This document shows positions 1 to 9,957 of a DNA stretch of 64,000 bases, one piece after another. The notes beneath the pieces are model-generated. The model had not been told where the DNA came from, ran no database searches, and was given only the letters and a program-made list of their open reading frames with translations. The position numbers were made by a program, and so were the translations under genes. Source of the DNA: Helianthus annuus (Eukaryota; Streptophyta; Magnoliopsida; Asterales; Asteraceae); the NCBI RefSeq assembly GCF_002127325.2, contig NC_035436.2, positions 19,354,205 to 19,418,204 of the forward strand, in the 5' to 3' direction. Position 1 is the stretch's first letter. Each line of letters begins with the position of its first letter.

Positions 1-229
1 TTGTGCTGGTTTTTATTTAAAAGTGTAGTTCTGAAGTTGTGCTGGTTTTTTGAAGTTGTGCTGGTTTTTTTATATTACATCATATTTTAAAGTGTAGTTT
101 TGTAAAGTTGTGCTGATATCTTTATTTTGTGCTAGTTTGCCTGGTAAAGTTGTGCTTGTTTTTTGTGCTGGTTTATTGTAAAGTTTGTGCTGATATCTTT
201 TATTTGTTCTGGTTTTTTGATTTGTTCAG

Positions 230-3056
230 GAGTTCGTATCTGTCCAACTAATGGTAATCAGTATTATACTCCTATTGTTCCAGATTCTTCCAAACCTGTA
301 GTTGGTATGCATTTCCAGTCAATTGATTCTGCCTTTAATTTCTATAAGAAGTATGCTAAGTTATCTGGGTTTGAGGGTCGAAAGCATACTCAATCTTCAA
401 AAAATGGTGTTGTGATTAGAAAGTACTTTGTTTGTGCGAAAGAGGGTTCAGCGACATCCTGTGCTGTTGACACGGTAAATGATAGTGTTGGTGCTGATAA
501 AAAGTTAAATGACCGAAGGAGGAGACCTTCTAAACGTACCGGATGTAAGGCACACATCCGTATGTCTTTAACTCCAAAAAATACTTATAGAATTTCTCAT
601 GTATTTGAGGAGCATAATCATTCTTTTGTTGATGAAGAGGATTATCATCTTTTAGCTTCGTCTAGAAAGTTGACATTCACTGAAGAGCAACTGCTTTCTG
701 ATTTTTCTGAGATGAATATTGGTCCAGTTAGGGCATTCAACCTTATGAGAAAGATTCGTGGTGGATTTGATAAGGTTGGAGTGACGTCTACTGATTGTAA
801 AAATTTTAAAAGAGATATTAATTTGTTCATTGGAGAGTTTGATGTGGACATGGCTGTCCAACGTCTTATGAAGAAGAAGCTGTATTTGCCGAATTTTTCT
901 TGTGAATTTTATTGTGATGAAAAAGGTTCTCTTGCTGGATTATTTTGGGCTGATGAAGAAATGAAACTGAATTATGAGGTCTTTGGGGATGTTATGTCTT
1001 TTGATGCTACGTTCCGTACGAACAGGTATTTTATTCATTTTTTGTAGATCATTTATTCATATTTTTATTAAACTAGCACAATTCAGCAAGCAATTGTAAT
1101 ATAATCAATTCAATTTTTAGGTATGACTTGGTATTTGTTCCGTTCACTGGAATCGATAATCATCATCACAATGTCACGTTTGCTGGTTCTTTGTTAGCAT
1201 CTGAAACTGCTGAATCATATAAATGGCTTCTTCAAAGTTTTTTGAAGGCTTTTGGTGTTGCACTTAAGGTGGTTGTGACTGATCAGGACGCTGCAATGAA
1301 AATTGCCATCCGAGATGTTTTCCCAGATACCAGACATCGTTTGTGTATGTGGCATATAATGATCAAAGTTTCTGAAAAGGTAACTTTCTTAAACCAGCAC
1401 AGTTTTACAATGTTATAATTTTTTAAACCAGCATAAATTAAACCAGCACACTTTTAGCATATAAACCAGCACACTTTAAACAATCCATTTAAACCAGCAC
1501 ACTTTAGCATATAAATCAGCACACTTTTTAAACCAGCACACTTTGGCATATAACTCAGCACACTTTTAAACCAGCACACTTTCTTTAAACCATCACAGTT
1601 TAAGCATCATAGTTTAAGTTTATACATCAACTAGCACACTTTAACATATAAACCAGCACATTTTAGGATTTGTTTGCTGTTTTAATATACTAATTATTTT
1701 TTTGTTATAGGTTGGTACTGAGCTATCACAAGATGAGGTTTTTAAAGAAGATATATGTGCTGTTGTATGGACTGATGCTCTTGAACCAGCACAGTTTGAG
1801 ACACAATGGTGTGATTTAATGATTAAGTACAACCTTACTAGTAACAGCTGGCTGTCTGATATGTACAACCTCAGATCAGATTAGATTCCTGCATACTATC
1901 GTCATGAACATATGTCCGGTCTTATGCGTACAACATCTAGGTCTGAGAGTGAAAATCATTTTTTTGGTCAATTAACCAACACAAAATTGTCATTAGTTGA
2001 GTTTTTGAGCCATTTTGATACTGCAATGGAATCTCAGAGGTTTAAACGCAGCAAACGTGATCATGATACCAGATACACACAACCTGCCATGAAAACCAAT
2101 TATGAATTGGAACGGGAAGCTGTAAAGATTTATACTCGGGGGATATTTTTTGATGTTCAAGAAGAAATTCGACTTGCTTGCAAGAATTGTATGTGCAGGC
2201 GTGAAGAAGAAGTTGGTGATTCAATTAAGTTTTATATTCTACAGGTCAATCTTCCCGGCCTTCATGAGGTATTTATTTATACCTTTAGTAGCACAAACAT
2301 GTTCTGCTTTTTACAATACATTTTAAGTAGCACAGTGATTTATATTTACAATTAGAATTTTACATATATAAACCAGCACACTTTGTTATAAACTAGCACA
2401 ATATAAAGCATTTGTTATTTGTGTAGGTTCTTTTTACTCCTAAGGATATGGTAATTAAATGCAGCTGCAACCGATATGAGCAGTATGGTTTGCTATGTAG
2501 GCATGCCTTTTGTGTTCTTCGTCTTTGTGGTATAAAGGAGTTCCCTAAAAAATATGTTATGGGGCGTTGGACAAGAGATGTTGTTCCAAAAAAGACAAAA
2601 GTTTCGAGTTTTGATCAAAATGCTGCTGGTAATCAAGTTGAACGCGCTTCCAGCATTGTGCGTGAGATAATGACTGCAACTGAACATATTGTTAACCGTC
2701 TTGTTACAAATATGGACCTGTTATCGTTGTATAGAGACCAAGTGATCGAGTCGAAGTTGAAGGTTGATTCTGCTGACCTTCCTGCAGAATCACTTGACAA
2801 GAATGCAAGATTAGCTAATATTCTTCGTGCTGATCAGCCATGTTCATCGTCTTCTGCTACCATTCTTCCACCTAGTGGTATTAGAAACAAGGGGTGTGGT
2901 TCAAACAAACGCTTAAAGTCTTTTCGTGAGGTATCATCTTCAAGAATATCAAAGAAACCTAAAACTAGAGGTTGTTTGATATGTGGAGGTCATGGACATA
3001 ATAGTCGGACTTGTAAGATGAAGACTACTGTTGCTGATTCCCAGAAGAGCAGTTAG
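230..3056 (+). pseudogene. FAR1-related / MULE transposase gene, 5' truncated by window, one in-frame stop
   Basis: Four exons with GT-AG junctions can be read: 230-1025, 1121-1379, 1711-2268 and 2427-3056; an acceptor at 226-229 implies an upstream exon outside the window. Exon 1 holds a FAR1-type zinc-binding DNA domain (Cys-Cys-His-His pattern near 451-620, ending EEHNHSF) and the first catalytic Asp in MSFDATFRTN. Exon 2 holds the second Asp (VTDQDAAM) and MWHI of the MULE DDE domain. Exon 4 starts with a SWIM zinc finger (CSC...CRH) and ends with a zinc knuckle (GCLICGGHGHNSRTC). These are the parts of mudrA/FAR1 transposases, which cut and join transposon ends; domesticated FAR1 members are light-signalling transcription factors. 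TAG at 1882-1884 interrupts a continuous frame where the family normally has Trp, so a full-length product is not expected. All introns carry the CCAGCACA motif. Confidence 0.85.
1380..1710 (+). repeat. Intron made almost entirely of CCAGCACA motifs
   Basis: This 331-bp intron between exons 2 and 3 of the FAR1/MULE gene contains about a dozen copies of the motif, several as part of a longer unit reading about AAACCAGCACACTTTAGCAT. Donor GTAACT and acceptor TTATAG flank it, and the reading frame is kept across the junction, so it is a real intron and not an insertion. Confidence 0.75.
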
Positions 3057-3496
3057 TCGTGTGTCTTGGAAATCATGATATTTGGATTTGTTATTTTTTT
3101 CATTTCAGTTTGGATTTCTTGTATTCTTATTATGTTTACAACATTCAACCAGCACATTATTAGTTTTTGTTGATTTGTAAATGCAATTGTCAAGAATTTG
3201 ATTTTTCAACATTCAATATACTGTTTAAAACCAGCACAATTTTAAACTTTGTTCTTTAAAACCAGCACAATTATAAAACCAGCACAATTTTAAACTTCTT
3301 CTATGAAACCATCACATATTGTCATAGTGAAACCAGCACAATATTAATTGTAAAACCAGCATAAAATTAACTTTCCTAATATAACTGTTAAAGCAGTACA
3401 ATGTAATTGTTAAACCAGCACCATATTAATTGTTAAACCAGCACAAAATATTACAGACAACTACCAAACTAATGTTATATTGTTCAACCAACACAA
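3057..3496. repeat. Shared 3' intergenic region of the two convergent genes
   Basis: The 440 bp between the FAR1/MULE stop and the protease stop is AT-rich and carries around ten CCAGCACA motifs from about 3150 to 3440. I see no coding sequence here. It should contain the 3' untranslated parts and poly(A) signals of both genes. Confidence 0.6.
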
Positions 3497-6400
3497 TCAA
3501 TATTTCTTGTTCAATCTGTCATTGATTTTCTTTTCCGCATTTTTCTTGCATTCCTCTTTCTTTTCAGGCTCCATCTTCTCATACTTCTCTAACAGTTCCA
3601 TCATTTCACCTTTCGCTAAGTTGATGTCGGATAAAAGTATTTTGCTTAAATACTTGTATCTCAGTTCAACCAACTCTTTGTCTTGTTCCGGTGACTCTTT
3701 CGACAGCCCACTATCCCATTCCTTCTTGCTCACATGCTTCCCTGTGTATGTCTCCATGTGTCTCATTGCAAAGACACCACAATCTACAAAGTTCTTTTCC
3801 GTTTGCCACGACATTTTCATTATTTCTGGTTCCAAGGGCGACATCTTTGGGTGCATTGTTGGGTATTCAACTTCAAGGTAATCACATACAATTTCTTTCT
3901 GTAATTTGAAAATTTTCAAAATCAAAATCCCTAAGCATCACAAATATAATTAAAATAAACAGCACAGAATTAATGGGCATCAATATATTACCACTCTTTT
4001 AGCACGTGCCATTTTTTGTGCTTTTGCTTTCCCTTTCATGTTGTCTATAATCTTGATGTCTTCTCCCTTGAAATTAAAACATACAATGTAGTAGTGCTTG
4101 TTTTGTAGTATTGGAATGAACAACATGTCCACTTTCCTAATAGTTTCAAACCCGGTAGTCATCAATGTCGCGGCAATGTTTTCTCTGAAATTTTGTGTGC
4201 GGGTCTTTTTGTTCAGTTTTGGTTTGAAATTGTTTTCTCCCTGCACAGAAACCAGCACAATGTGTTATAAACCAGCACCAGCACAATGTGTTATGAACCA
4301 GCACAATAATAGCATTTCATATATTAGACTAACCAGCTATTAATAAAACATTAATATTTCAAAACCAGCACAATGTGTAATAATCCAGCACATTTTGTTA
4401 AATGTGCTTTTTCTAATATGTTATTAAAACCAGCACATATTAGAAAACATACCAGCATGTTGCATGGGCAGAAAACTCTTGCCGGTGAACCTTTGCTTCT
4501 GTAGACCTCTTCACTGTTTAGTACCAATGACCAAGCTGTTAGGACTTGGACATGTATGTATAAGTTCGGGTGAAGCGACTCCAGAAATACCCTTGAAAGG
4601 TTTGTGCTAAATGCTGTCTCAAATATAAACACCCTGCATTGTTGTAATACACATTAGTTTAAATACTTATTTTTATCCAATTAAGATTTTGTTGGTTTTT
4701 ATACTTACCAGGGGTCGTCAACTGTCGAGAACATCCATTCGGCTATCCTTACTTCAATTTTTTCAGTTTTTGTTTTTATTTGTACAACTCGCTGCATATA
4801 TGGTGAACATAAAGGTTCGGCAGGGTGAGTTGTACGTTTGCTTTGTCTTTTTTTCTTCTGGTCTCCGGCGTTTAGGTCTTCACCTATGAATTATTGTTTT
4901 TCACTGTCTTTTTTGGTTTCCTTTTCTGGTGTTTTAAAAACCTCTCCTTGCTGTGCTGGTTGACCAGCAGCCTCATTTCCTTCTTTCTTTGCTGGTTGAC
5001 CAGCAGTGTCACTTTCTCCCTTTGGTGGTTCATTAGCATCTTCACCTCCTTTCTTTGTTGTTTCCCCATCAGGTTTACCATCTTTAGCCTTTTCTCCACC
5101 TGCATCCTTTTCTTCTTCACCACCAACTCCATGATCAGCACCATCTTTTTTGCTGCTTGCTACTTGTTCTGCCTTTTCTATTTCTTTTATAATCTCTGGC
5201 CACATTGAACTGGTGATTCTGAAAGGAGTTGAATCAAATTGTGAGACCACCATTTTTTTTTGTGATTGGATAAGTTTAACTTCATTCCCTTCTTCCTTTT
5301 CATTCCCTCCTTCTGTCTTCTCTCCACTTCCTCCTTTTTTCTTTTCTTCATTCCCTGCTTCTGATTCTTGCTTCTCGAAATTGTACTTTTCACCATATAC
5401 TACCAATCTTTTTCTCCACTCATCCACAGCATCCACAACCTCCTCACCTCTGTACTTTGTTAAACATTCTGCAATCATTTCGTGTGTTTCTTTGACATGC
5501 ATGTCCAGCTCTTTTGTTTTGGATTTTATCAGACAAATCCATTCCTGAAAAGATAACCAGCACATTCTTTTTATAAAGTAGCACAAATTGTAAAAGTAGC
5601 ACATTCTTTTTATAAAGTAGCACAAATTGTAAAAGTAGCACATTTTCCATTTTTATTTTTACATACACATGATAAAAGTTTACAATAAAAGTAGCACATT
5701 TCAAACTAGCACAGTTTTACAATCCATTTAAACCAGCACACTTTAGCATATAAATCAGCACAATTTCACATTCCAAATTCTAACATTAAACTAACATATA
5801 CTAGGTATAAACTAGCACAATTTAACATTCCAAACACTAAATGTCATAAAAGTAGCACATTTTTCAACAAATGTCATAAAAGTAGCACATTTTTTCAATA
5901 ACCATCTAAACCAGCACTTTTTTCAGTAATACTACAGATAAACACAATAAAATAGAAATTACCACTCCACTTGTTGGATTTGTAGGTGGAATTTGTGAGA
6001 GTTTTTCCTGGGATTATGGAATGTCCAAACTTTGTGTAATGTCTAGAGATTCTGGGAAGTCACTAAAGTAATGATTTCTAGCTTCATCAGTTTCCTTTGA
6101 GATTTTTTGATATGTGGATAGAGGTTGTTCAGCTGGTGCTTTTTTCTTCATCTTCAGTTTTACCTTCAAATTCTTTCGTTTTTCATTTTCTTCTGTTTCA
6201 CCAGTTGTTGCTGCTTTCAAACTTGTTTTCTTCTTACTCTTCACCACCTTTTGAGTAGGTGTTTGTGTTGTCAAGGTGAGTTTCTGTGCTGGTTTCCCAT
6301 CTTTTTCACTTCTCTTTCTTTTATTGCTTTCCACCACCGGACCAAGCTTTTTAATTATATCATTTTTATGATACATTACAGCTGGTATCATCTTCTGTGT

Positions 6401-7214
6401 TGGATTTGTTCTTTGGTATGTATCATGAGCATAAACCAACTGATTGATTTACAAGTTAGTTTTTGTTATTATGTTTGATAAAAAACAATAAATATAGATC
6501 ATTTTTAGATAACTACAACATACCACTAGAAATGTTATCGGTCCGATGTAATGTGCTGCTTTAGATTGGAACCAGCTTGTTGTCTTTCTGTTTAAGCAGT
6601 CGATCACGTAGCTGCACCAGTCAACATCCTTAATATCTACATCAGGTTGCAATGTTGTAAGGAATTTCATGTTGACGCTGCCACCGTGTGTGAGCTCTGC
6701 CATTATTGAGTTGAACATTACAAGAAAGTTCAGTTGAAATAGCCTTCCACTCTCCTTCTGTTCTTTCACAACATGAATAATATGATGCATTTTTGGCAGT
6801 TCATCATCAATTTCAAATTGATTTCTAAACTCTGCAACAACTGGATCACTCATTGATGGTTAGTCACCTTAACCTTCACTTTACCCATTGGTATGCCAAG
6901 AACTTCTTGTACTAGGTTAGGTGTTATCACTACATTATGTGTACCTAGATTCAGTGTGTTGATTGTAGGTTCATAATTGTTAGTGAGCCAGTATCCCAGA
7001 TCAGTTGGTATTTTTGTTATATCAAAGTTCTTCATGCTTTCAAATCCCATGTTATCTACTTCTGCTTTCTGTTCGTCAGATAACACTTGCATGAATTGAG
7101 CAAGGTTTTTTGGGCTGTTCCTGATTCTAATTCTTTTTTTCCGGTTTGTGGCAACAGCTTTTAGTGCTGTTTTTTGTTTCTTTTCCGGTTGTTCGAAGTC
7201 ACTGTCTGATGAGC
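3497..7214 (-). pseudogene. Ulp1-like cysteine protease gene (C48 family), multi-exon, several in-frame disruptions
   Basis: Minus-strand exons with phase-0 GT-AG junctions: 7214-about 6524, 6439-5963, 5544-4709, 4633-4453, 4240-3992 and 3898-3497. The first has a conserved plant Ulp1-associated N-terminal region (LGYWLTNNYEP...LGIPMGKVKV). The next two are Lys/Glu-rich low-complexity linkers. The last three form the C48 fold: His in NKHYYIVCF, Asp in IKIIDN, and Gln plus Cys in SWQTEKNFVDCGVF, in the order His-Asp-Gln-Cys expected for SUMO-protease relatives, followed by a charged helical tail. Breaks: a one-base frame change near 6850-6853 and TAA codons at 6014-6016 and 4891-4893, each inside an otherwise continuous exon frame. 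The catalytic residues are intact, so decay is recent. Such proteins are mostly transposon cargo in plants, of unproven substrate. Confidence 0.8.
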
Positions 7215-7463
7215 CTGCAAGTAATTTCAGAAGAAACATAGTAACCAGCACAAGTTATAAAGTGTACTATATATTAAAAAAACAATAACCAGTACCATTT
7301 TGATCATTTAATACATAATAAACCATGATTTTTATAATTCAAAACATCATTATTACATAAGGTTCAGAAAAACATGATCATAATACATAACAGCATTGAT
7401 AACATTAGAAAACTAAAACAAACAACATAAACATGATGATCATAGCAGGAGCTGGCTAGATTG

Positions 7464-7844
7464 CTACTTCCTTCCAAAATTCTTGACTGAGATTATAGGT
7501 TTTTCCTCATCTTCTTCATGTTTAGGTTGTAGGATGGGGATCTTTTGTTTTTCATCATCTTCTTCTTTTTTGGGTTGTACAACTGAGATTTCAGGTTTCT
7601 CATCAATCTCTTCTTTTATGGGATCTGAAGGTTCACCACCAGAAGTAGGATGATTGGTATAGCTTGGCCCCCAGATTGCTACTTCATTCCAAAATTTCGG
7701 ACTCATATAATATTCCTTTTTTGTTGGTCTTACAACTTTTAGTGGAATGGGATGCAAAGGTTCATTATCAAAAGTAGGGATTGGTTCTCCTGGTTGTACA
7801 ATTTGTAGTGGTTTGGGATTGTACAGCTCTGTTTTCACACACAA
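7464..7844 (-). CDS. Small acidic ORF with internal Glu/Lys repeats, unrecognised
   Basis: A 126-codon open frame upstream of the protease exons on the same strand. The product is acidic and contains a repeated unit of about 15 residues (VQPKKEEDDEKQKI then LQPKHEEDEEKPII). Its last 20 codons and the stretch around 7670-7706 are copies of each other at DNA level, so about 215 bp was tandemly duplicated with small changes; the second copy changed frame and created the stop at 7464-7466. It could be a 5' exon region of the protease gene or a separate cargo ORF. I do not recognise it and no domain is visible. Confidence 0.35.
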   Translation of the reverse strand: MCVKTELYNPKPLQIVQPGEPIPTFDNEPLHPIPLKVVRPTKKEYYMSPKFWNEVAIWGPSYTNHPTSGGEPSDPIKEEIDEKPEISVVQPKKEEDDEKQKIPILQPKHEEDEEKPIISVKNFGRK

Positions 7845-8384
7845 AAAAGCAACTGAAACTTATATTACTTATCTCCTGAATTTAAAAGTAGCACAGTCGG
7901 TAAACCAGCACAGATTTGGAACCCAAAAAACCACTTGTGCTAGTTTCTTCTAAAACACTAAAGTAGCACAGACGGTAAACCAACTAGAATTTGTGCTAGT
8001 TTACTAGAAAACACTAAACCCTTTGTGCTAGTTTCTTCTAAAGCAATAAACTAGCACAGATAGTAAACCATCACATATTTGGAACCCAAAAAACCAACTA
8101 GAACTTTGTGCTAGTTTCTTAAAAAACACTAAACTAGCACGGAAGTTAAACCAGCACCGATTTCAAAACCAGAAAACCAACCACAACTTTGTGCTAGATA
8201 TTTCTAAAACACTAAACTAGCACATAGGTTAAACCAGCACAGAAAATAAACCAGCACAAAAAATAAACCAGCACTATTTCATTAAAACACAACGATCGAT
8301 CTGTTTTATAAAATGCAGAACATGAATCAGTTTAGACATATTAAAACCCTAGAAATCTGTTCGTTTACAGATCCTTAACAAACC

Positions 8385-8475
8385 TTCGAAATCGTCATCA
8401 GGTTTTGTTTCTTTATGCTTCTGGCTTCTTGTAGATCTCTTAGAACCTGTGTAATCGATTTGATTTCGAAGAAAC
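8385..8475 (-). CDS. Possible first exon of the Ulp1-like gene
   Basis: On the minus strand a short frame encodes a basic then acidic peptide ending KPDDDFEG, followed by a donor-like GTTTGTT near 8382. It lies upstream of the protease exons and ends in the Asp/Glu style seen at the start of the exon at 7214. No in-frame start codon is certain. This is a weak call based on position, strand and composition only. Confidence 0.25.
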
Positions 8476-8479
8476 TTAG

Positions 8480-8866
8480 AAAAACCGTACAAAATTGAAA
8501 CGAATACACCAAAATGCAAAAAAAAAATGGAACGTACTCTCTGAATCCATCGTTGATGCTGTTTTTGTTGTTGTTTGTTCGATTTTCTTCTGTCTGATTG
8601 TCGATTTTAGGGGACGTTTGTTAGCGATTGGGAAGTTTTGAGAGGGAGTGAAGAAGAACTGTTTTTGAATCGTCAATAACTGCTTTGCTTTTTGTCCAGT
8701 ACTATTTTTTTGTTTATGGCGAAAATACCCCCGCGCGTTTTATTTTGTTTACTTATCTAGTTTAATATTAGGGATCTAATCTGGTGCATTGGTTGTTTAA
8801 AAAAATGGTGTAGATTGCTTCTTAGGCAACTTAGGCAAAATAGGCTTCTTAGGGGAACCGCCCCCT
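8480..8866. other. Non-coding interval between protease gene and Harbinger gene
   Basis: AT-rich sequence with no supported gene. At 8815-8865 it contains repeated TTAGGCAA/AGGCTTCTTAGG words followed by a GC-rich stretch (GGGGAACCGCCCCC), which may be the outer edge of the Mutator-like element or of another DNA transposon. I could not find an inverted partner in the window. Confidence 0.4.
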
Positions 8867-8884
8867 GTATATATATATATAAAC
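8867..8884 (+). promoter_or_regulatory. TATA-type core promoter upstream of the Harbinger transposase
   Basis: An alternating TA run ending ATAAA lies about 78-95 bp before the chosen ATG at 8962, followed by a CA-rich leader. Position and composition fit a TATA box with a short leader. No experimental support is possible from sequence. Confidence 0.4.
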
Positions 8885-8961
8885 AACCAAAACTCATTCA
8901 TTTTCAACAAAAACAATCTCAAAACCTCTCTAAAAAATCCCACCATTTTTAAAAAAACTTG

Positions 8962-9957
8962 ATGGATTCTCCTAGTTCTTCATCCATGGTAAATTTTTAC
9001 TACAACGAGTATTTTGCGGATGGCGATGGTTCGACCGATGAGGAGCTTGAGCAAGAGGCGGTTACAAGTGCTTGTCAACTAGCGGTGAGATATGTCAACC
9101 ATTCTCGTCGGCCCCAAGCAGAAAAAAATAAAAGAGGCTATGTTGAACGAGACCGACGCGCGGCACACGATCGTTTGATGAAAGACTATTTTGACGAGGC
9201 GCCGACATTTTCAAACGAATTTTTTAGGCGTCGTTTCCGAATGAGTAAGCGGTTGTTTCTACGCATAGTCCACGACTTGGAAGCCAACTACAATTATTTT
9301 AAACAAAAACCGGATGTGAGAGGGGCACTTGGATTTACCGGTATCCAAAAGTGTACGTCGGCATTACGAATCCTTGCTTATGGTAACACTACCGACATCA
9401 ACGACGAGTATCTAAAAATGGCGGAGAAAATAACACGAGACAGCTTGGAACATTTTTGTCGCGGTACAATTCTTATACTTTACTTTTATTTTTTTTTAAA
9501 CGACGAGTATGCTTAGAATTTTTTTTTTGTTTTGAATCTTATGTTTCTGTATATTTTTTTATAAAGGTATAATTGATGTGTACGGTGCGCGTTATCTTAG
9601 AACGCCTACATGGGAGGACCTTCAAAAGATCTACGAGGTACATAATGCCGAGCATGGTTTGCCTGGTATGATCGGGAGCATAGATTGCATGCATTGGCGT
9701 TGGGATAACTGCCCGACTGCATGGCGAGGCCAACACACACGTGGTGACCAAAAAGGCCCCACTATTATTCTTCAGGCGGTTGCTTCACAGGACCTTTGGG
9801 TTTGGTCGGCTTACTTTGGCGTGGTCGGGTCATGCAATGATATCAATGTTTTTGAACAATCGCCGTTGTTAGAAGAGTGGATTTCTGGCAAAGCTCCAAA
9901 AGCGTCGTTTTACGCAAATGAAAACTACTACCCTCATGGATATTATTTGAGCGACGG
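8962..9957 (+). pseudogene. PIF/Harbinger transposase, 5' part (split by Tekay-type insertion)
   Basis: Exon 1 (8962-9463) and exon 2 (9567 onward) are joined by a 103-bp intron with GT-AG ends that keeps the frame (HFCRG|IIDVYG). The protein belongs to the DDE_4 group of PIF/Harbinger nucleases: first catalytic Asp in GSIDCMHWRW, second in GSCNDINVF. The N-terminal 80 residues are acidic then basic, as usual for the family. I chose the ATG at 8962 because it follows the A-rich leader and lacks an earlier ATG. The frame runs to the codons for YYLSDG, where the retrotransposon starts at 9958. The rest of the gene, with the catalytic Glu, resumes at 19989. The accessory Myb-like ORF of autonomous Harbingers is not visible. 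Confidence 0.88.

Larger units (their letters stand above)
1..8285. repeat. Dispersed short motif AAACCAGCACA / AAACTAGCACA, roughly 60-80 copies
   Basis: The motif sits in clusters at 1-190 (as TGTGCTGGTTT), 1395-1665, 2365-2405, 3150-3460, 4250-4440, 5555-5920 and 7880-8280 (both orientations here, with TGTGCTAGTTT at 7931-8200). Copies are separated by 10-40 bp of AT-rich DNA and are not a regular tandem array. Most lie in introns or intergenic DNA, but some are in exons: 1783-1793 in the transposase, and 4939-5000 and 6281-6293 in the protease, where they encode Pro-Ala-Gln type tripeptides. Spacing is too irregular for a satellite or a CRISPR. Confidence 0.85.
1..8300. mobile_element. 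Probable Mutator-like element carrying FAR1/MULE transposase and Ulp1-like protease (left end outside window)
   Basis: A mudrA/FAR1-type transposase gene on the plus strand and a Ulp1-like cysteine protease gene on the minus strand converge, with about 440 bp between their stop codons. Mutator-like elements that carry a Ulp1-type gene beside the transposase are known in plants (the Kaonashi group). Both genes share the same dispersed CCAGCACA motif in introns and flanks, which ties them into one unit. The motif starts at base 1, so the left end is cut off by the window, and it fades near 8280; a possible right edge lies between about 8300 and 8865. I could not find matching terminal inverted repeats or a 9-bp target duplication because only one side is present. 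Alternative: two unrelated host-like genes invaded by the same short repeat. Confidence 0.5.

Noticed and set aside
163..229. Start of the FAR1 gene at the ATG at 163
   Set aside because: This part is CCAGCACA-motif intron DNA with an acceptor at 226-229; coding similarity begins only after it.
1395..1665. Regularly spaced CCAGCACA repeats as a CRISPR array
   Set aside because: Repeats are 8-11 bp with variable AT-rich gaps, in the intron of a eukaryotic gene; no array structure or cas genes.
5150..5548. Plus-strand ORF rich in Ser/Phe
   Set aside because: Antisense shadow of the Lys/Glu-rich exon of the Ulp1-like gene.
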